Positions 17,824-26,825 of a DNA stretch of 64,000 nt are shown piece after piece (position 1 is the stretch's first letter; every line of letters starts with the position of its first letter). The translations under genes and the position numbers were made by a program. The notes under the pieces were generated by a model. It had not been told where the DNA came from. It did not search any database and was given only the letters and a program-made list of their open reading frames with translations. Source of the stretch: Cyclobacteriaceae bacterium (lineage in GTDB: Bacteria > Bacteroidota > Bacteroidia > Cytophagales > Cyclobacteriaceae); assembly GCA_020436165.1 (NCBI GenBank), contig JAGQYI010000078.1:1-64000 (forward strand). Reading direction: 5' to 3'.

Positions 17824-18837
17824 TTATCGAGCTGTTTCTCTTCGGTTTTTTACAATATCCAACGCAGTCATAATTGCAGTGCGCATCGAATCTTCCGATG
17901 CTTCATTTTTACCAGCAATGGAATAGGCAGTCCCATGATCTGGTGAAGTGCGTACTACGGGTAAACCTGCGGTAAAATTAACTCCGTTTCCAAAGCTTAA
18001 GCTTTTAAAAGGTATAAGCCCCTGGTCGTGATACATCGCCAAAACAGCATCATATTTTTTATATTCTTTGCTTCCAAAGAAACCATCGGAAGGAAACGGA
18101 CCAAAGAATAATTTTCCATGTTTCTTAAAATCCGTTACCACAGGCTTGATTACCTTTTCCTCTTTATCGCCCAACAAGCCCTCTTCACCTGCATGAGGAT
18201 TAAGGCCCAAAACAGCAATTCGTGGCTTTGCAATTCCAAAATCCAGTTTAAGGGATTGTTCCATTGCCGTTAAGTAATGCTCAAGGGCTTTCTTAGTAAC
18301 TTTACCGGTAGCCTCCGATAAAGGCACATGGCCACTTACAACCCCAACCCGAAGTTGTTCGCTTACCATAAACATCAGTGCATCACTTACCTCAAATAAA
18401 TTCGCAAAGTATTCTGTATGCCCCGGAAACTTAAATTCTTCGGATTGAATATTGGCCTTATTTATAGGGGCAGTTACGATGGCATCTATATACCCATCTC
18501 TCAGATCTTCAGATGCCATTTTAAGAGCCTTCCATGCCGTTTCTCCTCCAACTTTATTTTCAACACCAGGTGTTATCTCTACGGCTTCTTCCCAGCAATT
18601 GACCACATTGGTTTTTTTAGGAAGAAAATTATGTTCCTCTTTAACCTGGGCATAATTAAAGTCATTTATGTCCAGTAACTTTTTATAATAAGAAAGAACT
18701 CTGGACGAACCATAAATAACAGGCGTAAAAAAATTAAGTATTCTGGAGTCTGCCAGCGCTTTTATCACTACTTCAGGACCAATACCATTTACATCGCCTA
18801 ATGTTATTCCAATAATGGGTGTATGCTTAGATGCCAT
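17824..18837 (-). CDS. pdxA: 4-hydroxythreonine-4-phosphate dehydrogenase
   Basis: A 337-residue PdxA, an NAD-dependent enzyme of the DXP-dependent pyridoxal phosphate pathway. Visible signatures: IIGITLGDVNGIGPEVVIKA at the N-terminus and the metal-binding histidines in FPGHTEYF, AMYHDQGLIPFK and RTSPDHGTAYSIAG. Length is normal for the family. It is divergent from rsmA with a 69-nt shared upstream region. Confidence 0.95.
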   Translation of the reverse strand: MASKHTPIIGITLGDVNGIGPEVVIKALADSRILNFFTPVIYGSSRVLSYYKKLLDINDFNYAQVKEEHNFLPKKTNVVNCWEEAVEITPGVENKVGGETAWKALKMASEDLRDGYIDAIVTAPINKANIQSEEFKFPGHTEYFANLFEVSDALMFMVSEQLRVGVVSGHVPLSEATGKVTKKALEHYLTAMEQSLKLDFGIAKPRIAVLGLNPHAGEEGLLGDKEEKVIKPVVTDFKKHGKLFFGPFPSDGFFGSKEYKKYDAVLAMYHDQGLIPFKSLSFGNGVNFTAGLPVVRTSPDHGTAYSIAGKNEASEDSMRTAIMTALDIVKNRRETAR

Positions 18838-18906
18838 ATGTTTTAAAACAATTGAATTGCTTCAATTAATATTATTTTTTGGAATTTAGCTTTCAAAGAA
18901 AGCGCA

Positions 18907-19692
18907 GTGGCAAAAGTAAAACCAAAAAAACATTTAGGGCAGCACTTTTTAAAAGATACCAACATTGCTCAAAAAATAGTAAATGCTCTTAGTAGGCATA
19001 ATGCATACAATAAAGTAATAGAAGTTGGACCGGGAATGGGTGTGCTAACACAATTTTTATTAGACAAACCCGAATGGGAGCTTATTGTGGTAGATCTCGA
19101 CAAAGAGTCAACAGAGTATCTAATAGCAGAATTTCCTAAATTAAATAAAAACATACTTACAGGTGATTTTCTTAAGATCAACTGGCAGGAAAATGTTGGA
19201 GAACATTTTGCCATTATTGGCAATTTCCCCTACAACATCTCCTCTCAAATTTTTTTTAAGGTGCTGGAAATGCGTTCGTCTGTGGAAGAAGTTGTTTGCA
19301 TGATACAAAAGGAAGTTGCCCAGCGTATTGCCAGTCCTCCGGGCAATAAAACCTATGGCATTTTAAGTGTGCTCTTGCAAGCATATTACTCAATCGAATA
19401 CCTTTTTACTGTAAAGCCGGGAGTATTCAATCCGCCACCAAAAGTCGATTCAGCCGTTATACGCCTGAAAAGAAATGAAATAGTCTCTTTAAATTGTGAT
19501 GAAGCACTATTTTTTAAAATTGTCAAACAAGGGTTCCAAAACAGAAGGAAAACATTGCGCAACGCATTAAAACCTATAAATTTGCCAACTGTTGTAAACG
19601 AAAATCCACTTTTAGATTTAAGAGCCGAACAGTTAGCCGTAACTGACTTTGTTGAACTAACCAATAAAATTGAGGAAGGTTGGAAGACGTAA
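18907..19692 (+). CDS. rsmA: 16S rRNA (adenine(1518)-N(6)/adenine(1519)-N(6))-dimethyltransferase
   Basis: A 261-residue KsgA/RsmA that dimethylates two adjacent adenines in the helix 45 loop of 16S rRNA during 30S maturation. It starts with GTG at 18907. KKHLGQHFLKD, the SAM motif EVGPGMGVLT and the catalytic IGNFPYNISSQI are all present, and VFNPPPKVDSAVI marks the C-terminal domain. The 3' end overlaps the mgtE start by 13 nt, as expected for a coupled pair. Confidence 0.97.
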   Translation: MAKVKPKKHLGQHFLKDTNIAQKIVNALSRHNAYNKVIEVGPGMGVLTQFLLDKPEWELIVVDLDKESTEYLIAEFPKLNKNILTGDFLKINWQENVGEHFAIIGNFPYNISSQIFFKVLEMRSSVEEVVCMIQKEVAQRIASPPGNKTYGILSVLLQAYYSIEYLFTVKPGVFNPPPKVDSAVIRLKRNEIVSLNCDEALFFKIVKQGFQNRRKTLRNALKPINLPTVVNENPLLDLRAEQLAVTDFVELTNKIEEGWKT

Positions 19693-21038
19693 AACCATTT
19701 GAGTTAACCCGAGAATTTGCCGATAGCCTGAAACAAGCTATTGAACAGGGCAATGATGCGTACATCATTAAAAGCCTCGAAGGGGTTAATTCTGCCGATA
19801 TTACGGAAACACTCGAAGAGTTTACAACCGATGAATCGAAGTATATCCTTAACCTGCTTGATACGCAAATTGGTGCGGATGTAATAAGCGGGCTCGAGGA
19901 AGATACCCGTAAACGCTTTCTAAGGGTTTTTGAGCCGGAAGAGATTGCCGAATACATCGAGTACATAGACTCCGATGATGCTGCGGACATTTTGAATGAA
20001 ATTCCAACCAAGACTGGCGAGGAAGTAATTTCATCTATTGAAAATGAGGAAAAAGCAGAGCACATTGTTGACCTCATGCGCTACGATGAGGATGTGGCTG
20101 GCGGTATCATGGCCAAAGAGCTCATTAAAGCCAACCTCAACTGGACGGTAGAACAAACAACAGAAGAGATTCGCGATCAGGCTGAAAACGTATCTAAAAT
20201 ATATTCCATTTACGTGGTAGATGATCAAAACAAGCTCTTGGGCATTGTTTCATTGAAAAAAATGCTTCTTGCCAAAAGAGGTACACGAATCAAAGATATT
20301 TATGAGTCGGATGTGATCTCCGTGAAAACATACGATGACGAGGAAGAAGTAGTGGCTGTAATGAGAAAGTACGATTTGGAATCGGTGCCTGTAGTAAACA
20401 TGCAGGAAAAGCTGATGGGACGAATTACCATTGATGACATCGTGGATGTAATGACCGAACAGGCAGATGAAGAACGTCAACTCATGGCCGGTATTTCGGA
20501 GGACGTAGAGGAAGATGACAGTGTGTGGGTATTGTCACGTGCCCGGATTCCCTGGTTGGTAATTGGTTTGATGGGTAGCTTTTTTGGCGCTGAAGTAATT
20601 GGCCTTTTTGAAAATGAAATTGCAGTTATCCCAATTATGGCCTCGTTTATTCCTTTGATTACTGCTACCGGAGGTAACGTGGCCATTCAGTCTTCTTCGT
20701 TAGTGGTGCAGTCGCTTGCCAGTAAAAGCGCATTTAGGGAAACAGCCATGAAACGATTGGCCAAAGTTATTTTGGTAGCACTCATAAATGGTATTCTTCT
20801 TTCTTTACTTGCCTTTACCATCAGTTATTTTAGAAGAGGTGACATGGATGTGTCCATTGTTGTGGCCACCGCATTAATGAGTGTCGTTATTCTTGCCTCC
20901 TTGTCTGGCACCATCACCCCACTTGTATTGGACAAAATGGGCATAAACCCAGCAGCAGCTTCAGGACCCTTCATAACCACTATGAATGATATCCTTGGCC
21001 TTGCCGTCTATTTTACTGTTGCCTATTTTCTTATTTAA
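19680..21038 (+). CDS. mgtE: Magnesium transporter MgtE
   Basis: A 452-residue MgtE channel: an acidic N-terminal domain (1-130) with helical repeats such as YIEYIDSDDAADILNEI, tandem CBS domains (about 135-255), and five hydrophobic helices from 283 on, with the conserved PIMASFIPLITATGGNVAIQ pore segment split at 320-340. The cytoplasmic N and CBS domains sense Mg2+ and close the pore. The start is a TTG at 19680 within the last codons of rsmA; the preceding GAGGAAGG could act as ribosome binding site. No other start preserves the N domain. Confidence 0.93.
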   Translation: MEDVKPFELTREFADSLKQAIEQGNDAYIIKSLEGVNSADITETLEEFTTDESKYILNLLDTQIGADVISGLEEDTRKRFLRVFEPEEIAEYIEYIDSDDAADILNEIPTKTGEEVISSIENEEKAEHIVDLMRYDEDVAGGIMAKELIKANLNWTVEQTTEEIRDQAENVSKIYSIYVVDDQNKLLGIVSLKKMLLAKRGTRIKDIYESDVISVKTYDDEEEVVAVMRKYDLESVPVVNMQEKLMGRITIDDIVDVMTEQADEERQLMAGISEDVEEDDSVWVLSRARIPWLVIGLMGSFFGAEVIGLFENEIAVIPIMASFIPLITATGGNVAIQSSSLVVQSLASKSAFRETAMKRLAKVILVALINGILLSLLAFTISYFRRGDMDVSIVVATALMSVVILASLSGTITPLVLDKMGINPAAASGPFITTMNDILGLAVYFTVAYFLI

Positions 21039-21050
21039 ACTTTTCCTTAT

Positions 21051-21980
21051 ATGAAGTGTCTGGTTGTTGATAAAATGCACGAAAGCCTATTGCCTATGCT
21101 TAAAAACATAGGTATAGAAGCATTTTATAAACCGGATATTAATAGAGGTGAAATAATAGAAACCCTTTCAGATTTTGAAGGTTTAATAATTCGTAGTAAA
21201 ACTTTTGTGAATGAAGAATTATTGGAGCATGCAAGTAATTTAAAGTTTGTAGGAAGGGCCGGATCTGGTATAGATAATCTTGATGTTGATTATCTTGAAA
21301 AAAGAGGTATTGAAATAATAAATGCTCCTGAAGGAAACCAGGATGCAGTAGGTGAACATACGATCGGATTAATTCTTAGTTTATTACACAATCTTTTCCA
21401 GGGTCACTCTCAGGTATTAGGAAATATTTGGGACAGAGAAGGAAACAGGGGGCAGGAGCTAGGCTCCAAAACAGTTGGAATTATTGGGTATGGGCACATG
21501 GGAAGTACAGTTGCCAAAAAACTTCAATCCTTCGGGTGCAGGGTTATTGCTTACGATAAATACCAGCCGGATTTCAATACCAAATACGCCAAGTCTGTAG
21601 CCCTGGAAGAACTAAAGTCAGAAACTGATATTCTTAGCCTCCATGTTCCTTTGACTGACGAAACCTTTAAAATGACAGATAATGGTTTCTTCGAAAGTTT
21701 TAGAAAAGACATTATATTTATAAATACCTCAAGAGGTGAGGTAGCTTCTTTTGATTCGATTGTTGACGCAATAAAAAGTGGTAAAATTGCTAAAGCCGCA
21801 CTTGATGTGCTGGAGAACGAAAAGTTAAAAACACTTACTCCCGGGCAGCTTGACAACCTAAACTGGTTAAAGAATACCGGTAAGGTTATATTTACTCCAC
21901 ATGTTGCAGGATGGACAACTGAGAGCTATATAAGAATTAATGAAGTACTAGTTCGAAAAATTAGTCATATTTTTAATTAA
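21051..21980 (+). CDS. D-3-phosphoglycerate dehydrogenase-like 2-hydroxyacid dehydrogenase
   Basis: A 309-residue NAD-dependent D-2-hydroxyacid dehydrogenase. The dinucleotide motif GYGHMGS is at 146-152, and the catalytic residues are R228 (NTSRGE), E257 (DVLENE) and H284 (TPHVAG). GRAGSGIDNLD and NAPEGNQDAVGEH resemble phosphoglycerate dehydrogenase, so serine biosynthesis is the likely role. The ACT regulatory domain of long SerA forms is missing. Other 2-ketoacid reductases cannot be excluded. It lies 12 nt after mgtE. Confidence 0.8.
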   Translation: MKCLVVDKMHESLLPMLKNIGIEAFYKPDINRGEIIETLSDFEGLIIRSKTFVNEELLEHASNLKFVGRAGSGIDNLDVDYLEKRGIEIINAPEGNQDAVGEHTIGLILSLLHNLFQGHSQVLGNIWDREGNRGQELGSKTVGIIGYGHMGSTVAKKLQSFGCRVIAYDKYQPDFNTKYAKSVALEELKSETDILSLHVPLTDETFKMTDNGFFESFRKDIIFINTSRGEVASFDSIVDAIKSGKIAKAALDVLENEKLKTLTPGQLDNLNWLKNTGKVIFTPHVAGWTTESYIRINEVLVRKISHIFN

Positions 21981-22009
21981 AATCATTTTTGTATTAAGTA
22001 TCTCCATTT

Positions 22010-22834
22010 ATGACCAACAAGCTAAAGAAATATTTTGAAGAGCTGATTCAAAAGCCTTTCTTAACCTCCTTCATTGTATTTGTGCTGTTGGCCATTTTGA
22101 TTTTGGGGTTAAGCTGGCATTACTATGTAAATGATTTTGATAATATATACCTGAATGTGCTTGCAGAGGCACATGGAATGCTTTTCGATATTCTTATAAT
22201 TGGTATACTAATTTATTGGCTCAGGGAGGTAGGAGAAGAAAAGCAGCGTGTTCGTCAATACATTGACGAGATCGATGACTTTAGAATGTGGGAATCGGAA
22301 GAAGCAGCTTTCAGGAATGTAGGGAATATCAAAAGACTTAACCGGCACGGAGTAAACAACATTGAGCTGGTAGGCTGCTATTTAAAGAAAACGAACCTTA
22401 GCGGTGTTAATCTGAAAAGCAGCAATCTTAATACTGCCAATCTTTCTAACGCTATATTAATTGAAGCGAACTTGTCGGAGACAAGAATGAATCAAACCAA
22501 TTTTGAAAATTCAAACCTTAACCATGCTATTTTAAAAGGCACTTATGCAAGTGGAAGTAATTTTAAAGATGCTTTTATGATCAAGGCTAATCTTGAAGGC
22601 GCTTTTTTAATTAAAGCTGATTTTCAAAATGGGTTTTTAATGGAAGCTAATTTGAGCAACTGCTCTCTTGCGGAATGCAATTTTGAAAACGCCAACTTGT
22701 ACAAGGCCAATTTCGTTGGAGCTACCGGCCTAACTATAGATCAGCTTTCTAAAGCCAAATCGCTTTACCTGGCCACATTCGACCCGGACATGAAAGTGCA
22801 ACTGGAGGAACATATTCCTGACCTCATCGGATAA
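22010..22834 (+). CDS. Membrane-anchored pentapeptide-repeat protein
   Basis: A 274-residue protein with two N-terminal membrane helices (about 20-40 and 50-70), a short basic/charged linker (about 73-105), and a stretch from about 120 to 245 of pentapeptide repeats of the A(D/N)LxX type, for example TNLSGVNLKSSNLNTANLS and ANLEGAFLIKADF. Such repeats form a right-handed quadrilateral beta-helix, here exposed to the cytoplasm if the helices form a hairpin. The function is unknown. It is followed by the greA promoter and leader. Confidence 0.85.
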   Translation: MTNKLKKYFEELIQKPFLTSFIVFVLLAILILGLSWHYYVNDFDNIYLNVLAEAHGMLFDILIIGILIYWLREVGEEKQRVRQYIDEIDDFRMWESEEAAFRNVGNIKRLNRHGVNNIELVGCYLKKTNLSGVNLKSSNLNTANLSNAILIEANLSETRMNQTNFENSNLNHAILKGTYASGSNFKDAFMIKANLEGAFLIKADFQNGFLMEANLSNCSLAECNFENANLYKANFVGATGLTIDQLSKAKSLYLATFDPDMKVQLEEHIPDLIG

Positions 22835-22844
22835 GTCTTTTTCG

Positions 22845-22875
22845 TTTCAGGTTTGATAAAATTCACTTAATTTTG
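22845..22875 (+). promoter_or_regulatory. Putative greA promoter
   Basis: TTTC (22845-22848), a 19-nt spacer, and TAATTTTG (22868-22875), an exact TAnnTTTG -7 box. Transcription would start near 22882, giving a leader of about 110 nt before greA. Confidence 0.55.
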
Positions 22876-22940
22876 CATCAGATAATGGAAAATTTAACTT
22901 CAATACAGACAAAAGAATACTAGTTATAAACACTTTGTGG

Positions 22941-22980
22941 AATAACGGCTGCACTCTATTGTAGCCGTTATTTTGTTTTA
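22941..22980 (+). terminator. Intrinsic terminator inside the greA leader
   Basis: AATAACGGCTGCA (22941-22953) pairs with TGTAGCCGTTATT (22960-22972) over 13 bp with one G-U pair and a 6-nt loop, followed by TTGTTTTA. It ends about 12-20 nt before the greA start, with the GAGGAG ribosome binding site between. It could end the upstream pentapeptide gene or attenuate greA. Confidence 0.8.
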
Positions 22981-22992
22981 AAGAGGAGAATT

Positions 22993-23466
22993 ATGGCAGA
23001 GATATCGTATTACACGAAAGAGGGGTTACAAAAGCTTAAACAAGAACTAAACGAGCTTAAAACCAAAGGAAGGGCTGACATCGCCAAACAAATTGCAGAG
23101 GCACGCGACAAAGGTGATTTGAGTGAAAATGCTGAATATGATGCGGCCAAAGATGCCCAAGGGCATTTAGAAGCTAAAATTGCTATGCTGGAACAGGCAG
23201 TGGGCAATGCAAGAGAAATTGATGAATCGAGTATCGATACATCAAAAGTTAGTATTTTATCGAAGGTTAAAATTAAAAACCTGAAAATGGGAGTTACTGT
23301 TACTTACACTTTGGTAGCAGAAGAAGAAGCTGATCTAAAAGCTGGAAAAATCTCCGTTAAATCTCCTATTGGAAAGGGGCTTTTAGGTAAGAAAGAAGGC
23401 GAAGTTGCCGAAATTGAGACTCCCGGAGGACTCATGTCATTTGAGGTACTTGAAATAGGATTGTGA
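22993..23466 (+). CDS. greA: Transcription elongation factor GreA
   Basis: A 157-residue GreA. The N-terminal coiled coil carries the acidic tip GDLSENAEYDAAKDAQ with D42 and E45, which reach into the RNA polymerase secondary channel and trigger cleavage of backtracked RNA. The C-terminal FKBP-like domain ends SPIGKGLLGKKEGEVAEI. A strong AGAGGAG ribosome binding site precedes the ATG, unusual in this phylum. The stop overlaps the following HIT gene start (TGATG). Confidence 0.96.
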   Translation: MAEISYYTKEGLQKLKQELNELKTKGRADIAKQIAEARDKGDLSENAEYDAAKDAQGHLEAKIAMLEQAVGNAREIDESSIDTSKVSILSKVKIKNLKMGVTVTYTLVAEEEADLKAGKISVKSPIGKGLLGKKEGEVAEIETPGGLMSFEVLEIGL

Positions 23467-23870
23467 TGGCTTCCATATTTACACGTATTGTAAACCGTGA
23501 AATTCCCGCTTACATTGTGGCTGAGGACACAAAGCATATTGCTTTTTTAGATATTAACCCTTTGGTTATGGGACACACATTGGTGGTTCCCAAAAATGAG
23601 GTAGACTACATATATGACCTGCCCGATAGCGAACTGGCAGAATTGCATTTGTTTGCAAAAAAGGTAGCAGGTGCAATTAAAGAATCTGTTAGCTGTGAGC
23701 GAATAGGTGTTACCGTTATTGGACTTGAAGTGCCACATACACATATACATCTCATTCCAATAAATTCAATGGATGACATGAATTTTAGCAGGCCTAAGCT
23801 TTCACCTTTAAAAGAAGAAATGGATTCAATTGCAAAAACCATATCTTCTCACTTTAAAGTGAATTCATAG
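23466..23870 (+). CDS. HIT family (histidine triad) protein
   Basis: A 134-residue HIT protein with the catalytic motif PHTHIHLIPI and the N-terminal SIFTRIVNREIPAYIVAED typical of HINT-like purine nucleotide phosphoramidases. I choose the ATG at 23466, overlapping the greA TGA by one base, over the GTG three bases upstream. The physiological substrate is unknown. It is translationally coupled to greA. Confidence 0.93.
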   Translation: MASIFTRIVNREIPAYIVAEDTKHIAFLDINPLVMGHTLVVPKNEVDYIYDLPDSELAELHLFAKKVAGAIKESVSCERIGVTVIGLEVPHTHIHLIPINSMDDMNFSRPKLSPLKEEMDSIAKTISSHFKVNS

Positions 23871-23890
23871 TTAGCAAGAAAGTATAGGAA

Positions 23891-23924
23891 ATAAAAAAGT
23901 ATCTGTACGCAACATACAGATACT
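23891..23924 (-). terminator. Intrinsic terminator of the small lipoprotein gene
   Basis: AGTATCTGTA (23898-23907) and TACAGATACT (23915-23924) form a perfect 10-bp stem with a 7-nt loop. On the minus strand the stem is followed by TTTTTTAT, so it terminates the lipoprotein transcript; the plus side lacks a T run. Confidence 0.75.
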
Positions 23925-23952
23925 CTACAGCTTATAAATATGGTTTTACAGC

Positions 23953-24096
23953 TTATAGAGCTTCTTCAGCAAGCTCAGTGTTTTGCTTAATGTCTTTCTT
24001 AACATCTACCTTAGCGTAGGTAGGGCACGTGTATGATGTGCACGAAGAAGCAAACACCAGAACAACAAATGCTAGTACAACAGCCACTTTTTTCAT
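23953..24096 (-). CDS. 47-residue lipoprotein
   Basis: ATG at 24096 opens a 47-codon gene ending TAA at 23953. A hydrophobic signal (residues 3-16) leads to a lipobox ASSC, with the lipidated Cys at 19; the mature part begins CTSYTCPTYAK and ends in an acidic EELA-like tail. A second Cys at 24 sits in the TCPTY segment. The gene has its own perfect intrinsic terminator, which argues that it is expressed. It is too short for default gene callers. The function is unknown. Confidence 0.8.
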   Translation of the reverse strand: MKKVAVVLAFVVLVFASSCTSYTCPTYAKVDVKKDIKQNTELAEEAL

Positions 24097-24190
24097 ATTA
24101 TAAAGGTATATGGATTAAACCTTAAATTCAAATTTTTTTTTAACAAACGTAAAAATTTCTACAATCGATATCTGTTTTTGAAGAAATTTA

Positions 24191-26734
24191 TTAATTATCC
24201 CAATCAAAATATTCATCATCATCAAGGAGAAGTGTATCTTTTTTCACTTCTTTCTTCTTACCAATCAATGTGTTACCTAATTCGGTAATTTCCCTTTTCA
24301 CCCCTTTTACAATGTTAGAACCTGCTTTCCCAAGATCATATGTAACCTTATAATCTTCGGTGGTTCCACGAATTCTGAATGGCCAGTAAAGCCTCCCCTC
24401 TTTATCCGTTTTTACTTCACCAAACTCCTGATCCTTATCACGCTTATCATTTATCACAGGAACAGATAATCTGTAATCTATATGCTGATTAAGCGTATGG
24501 TAACCACCTATTTTAATATTTCTTACATTACTGCCTATGTACATGTCCGATAAATAAACGGTATCGTTAGCAATATCAATATGGCTATTCAAATCCGAGA
24601 ATTTAAGCTTCGACAATTTTTCTTCCTGATTGTTCAGGTAGGGAGCAAGCGCCATCATGGGCTCAAAATTGTTCAATTCTCCTTTTTTTATCTGAAGCAA
24701 GGCCTCTGCATACAGTAAATTCCTTCTGAATCTCCAGTTCTCATCAAAATACATATAGGTGTAAATACTGGAGTTCAATTGTCCTTTCAGATACTTATCT
24801 GTTATGAAATCCTGCTGAAAATTATCAAAAACATAAAAAAGGCTATCTAATTCTACGGTCTTGGTTTGTGCATTTGCCACAATATAAAAATCACCATTAA
24901 ACTGTTTTGAAATGCTCCCTGAAATAGCCATTTTACCTCCCATTCCACTGGAAGTGGCTCGTTCAATAAGGATGCGCTTGGGTTCTACTTGTAGGGTTGC
25001 ATGAAGATTTGCACCCTTAAAACGTTTAAAGTTTATGGAATCTACAGAAAGACCAACATTAAATTCAAACAAATCTGCTGTAGGTTTACTTGACCCGTCA
25101 GCAATGGAATCGGCAGGTAAACGAGTAAGAAAATCAACTATTTCATCGAGGTTAATAAACGAGCTTTGCATATTAAGAGTAGCTGTAACTCCCTCATTCT
25201 TTAGAGGATCTACGAAATAGCCAAGATGTTCCACATGTCCATTAAGAATAAAATTACTCTCACCTAAACTGCCACTAATATCATAAAGCGATGTATTTTC
25301 ATTTTTCCATTGTACCTCACCCTTCAAATGGCTTACCGTAGGAAAATCGACCAGGCTAAAGCTCACGTCATTAAAGTTGAAGGTAGCATCAACATTTTGC
25401 AGATCCAGCCCTTCTGAGTTGTCCTTTTTCAGAACCTGGGATTTAATAGTAGCATTTATGTGTATATAACCTTCGGCCGGCATTGTTAGGTCAGCATTTG
25501 TTAGCGATAACATCCATGGCACATCAAAGTCGCCAGCTATTTCGCCTTGAATGGATGGATTTGAAAAGTTATGAACAACACCATTTATCATGATCTCTTT
25601 GTCTTTCACACGAGCATCTATATGTTCTAGTGTAAATTTCCCTGTCTCAGGTTTTTTGAGGTCTTTGATACTAAGGTTGCCTTCAACATCTTTAAGATAG
25701 AGCACCTCTTTTAACTTTTCATGATTAATCTCAAAATCCTTTAAGTGCATGGTTGCTGTTATTCCCGGCCACGAGGTTTCTGTAATAGTTCCTTTGAATC
25801 CTGCCGTAAAATCGATCAGGCCTTTACCATTAAACGGAGCTAGTTTCTTTTTGAAATTTTCAGGCAATACAGAAACAAGGCTGGAGAAATTATTTTGCTT
25901 ACCTGAAAGCTCTATTCTTAGAGTAGAATTTTCAAGATTCACGTCACCATTAAAATTAAAATGCGCTTTATTAATCTCGAGCTCACTTGGAGAAATGCTT
26001 AGCAACTGATCATTATAAATGACTTTAGTTGTTAAAATCAAGTTTTGACCAATTGCCCATTTTATACTACCTGTATTTGTATCGTTTATCGAAAAAATCG
26101 AATGAACTACGAATTCAATTCCTTTATTTTCAAATTGTGCCGAACCTGAAAGCGTATTGATATTAAAATCCATAGCAAGCGCACCCACCTCGTCTTTATA
26201 GATTACGGCTACATTTGAAAGTTTAACAGAATGAATATCCAACGATCCAGAAGCAGTAGATGCAGAATCAGACTTTACAAAAACATCGTAATTATGCTTA
26301 CCTTTTTTATCTGTATGCAGTATTAACTCCCCGTTATCAATTTCCAGCCTCTGAATTACAATATCTTTTTCAAGTAAGTCCCAAATATTGAGAACAAAGA
26401 AAACCCTATCTCCAGTTAACAACATTTCATTGGAAAAAGCAGAGTGAAATCTTACTCCTTTGAATGCCACTGCCAGATTAGGAAACCCCTTAAAAAAATC
26501 AATATCAATTTTTTCTACCTCCAGCTCAGTCTTCAGGCTTTTATTTACTTCGTCTTTGAGCAAATCAATGATATCATCTTTGTAAATGTATATCCCGAGA
26601 GCCCCACCAAACAAAATGGCCAAAACCAGAACGGTTAGATAATAAAATATTCTTTTAAACAGCTTCAAAAACCTATTATTTTGATCAAAATTACTCAAAA
26701 TTAACAGCCAATTCCATGCCTGTTTTTGGCGCAA
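24191..26734 (-). CDS. AsmA-like envelope protein
   Basis: Up to 847 residues with one N-terminal membrane helix (about 31-52, YLTVLVLAILFGGALGIYIY) followed by a long beta-rich region with motifs such as LEVEKIDIDFFKGFPNLAV and repeated VEGNLSIKDL-type strands, typical of AsmA/TamB-like proteins that bridge the periplasm and are linked to lipid transport and outer membrane assembly. The first codon at 26734 is TTG and 22 polar/aromatic residues precede the helix; TTG at 26668 (LKLFKRIFYY) is an alternative, more natural start. The C-terminus is Asp/Glu-rich (LLLDDDEYFDWDN). Confidence 0.8.
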   Translation of the reverse strand: MRQKQAWNWLLILSNFDQNNRFLKLFKRIFYYLTVLVLAILFGGALGIYIYKDDIIDLLKDEVNKSLKTELEVEKIDIDFFKGFPNLAVAFKGVRFHSAFSNEMLLTGDRVFFVLNIWDLLEKDIVIQRLEIDNGELILHTDKKGKHNYDVFVKSDSASTASGSLDIHSVKLSNVAVIYKDEVGALAMDFNINTLSGSAQFENKGIEFVVHSIFSINDTNTGSIKWAIGQNLILTTKVIYNDQLLSISPSELEINKAHFNFNGDVNLENSTLRIELSGKQNNFSSLVSVLPENFKKKLAPFNGKGLIDFTAGFKGTITETSWPGITATMHLKDFEINHEKLKEVLYLKDVEGNLSIKDLKKPETGKFTLEHIDARVKDKEIMINGVVHNFSNPSIQGEIAGDFDVPWMLSLTNADLTMPAEGYIHINATIKSQVLKKDNSEGLDLQNVDATFNFNDVSFSLVDFPTVSHLKGEVQWKNENTSLYDISGSLGESNFILNGHVEHLGYFVDPLKNEGVTATLNMQSSFINLDEIVDFLTRLPADSIADGSSKPTADLFEFNVGLSVDSINFKRFKGANLHATLQVEPKRILIERATSSGMGGKMAISGSISKQFNGDFYIVANAQTKTVELDSLFYVFDNFQQDFITDKYLKGQLNSSIYTYMYFDENWRFRRNLLYAEALLQIKKGELNNFEPMMALAPYLNNQEEKLSKLKFSDLNSHIDIANDTVYLSDMYIGSNVRNIKIGGYHTLNQHIDYRLSVPVINDKRDKDQEFGEVKTDKEGRLYWPFRIRGTTEDYKVTYDLGKAGSNIVKGVKREITELGNTLIGKKKEVKKDTLLLDDDEYFDWDN

Positions 26735-26776
26735 TATAATCAGTTGAAAAATATTTTTTCAATTACATATTTTCTG

Positions 26777-26807
26777 TTTGGCTATTAATATTTCTATACT
26801 ACATTTG
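26777..26807 (+). promoter_or_regulatory. Promoter of the tRNA-Val gene
   Basis: TTTG (26777-26780), a spacer of exactly 19 nt, and TACATTTG (26800-26807) form a complete Bacteroidota housekeeping promoter. Transcription should start near 26813, so the transcript includes the 5' tRNA fragment before the mature tRNA. Confidence 0.75.
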
Positions 26808-26825
26808 CAGTCCCATTGAGGAAAT

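Noticed and set aside
23925-23956. Direct repeat TACAGCTTATA near the small lipoprotein stop
   Set aside because: Two 11-nt copies only, one covering the stop codon; probably local slippage, with no further support.
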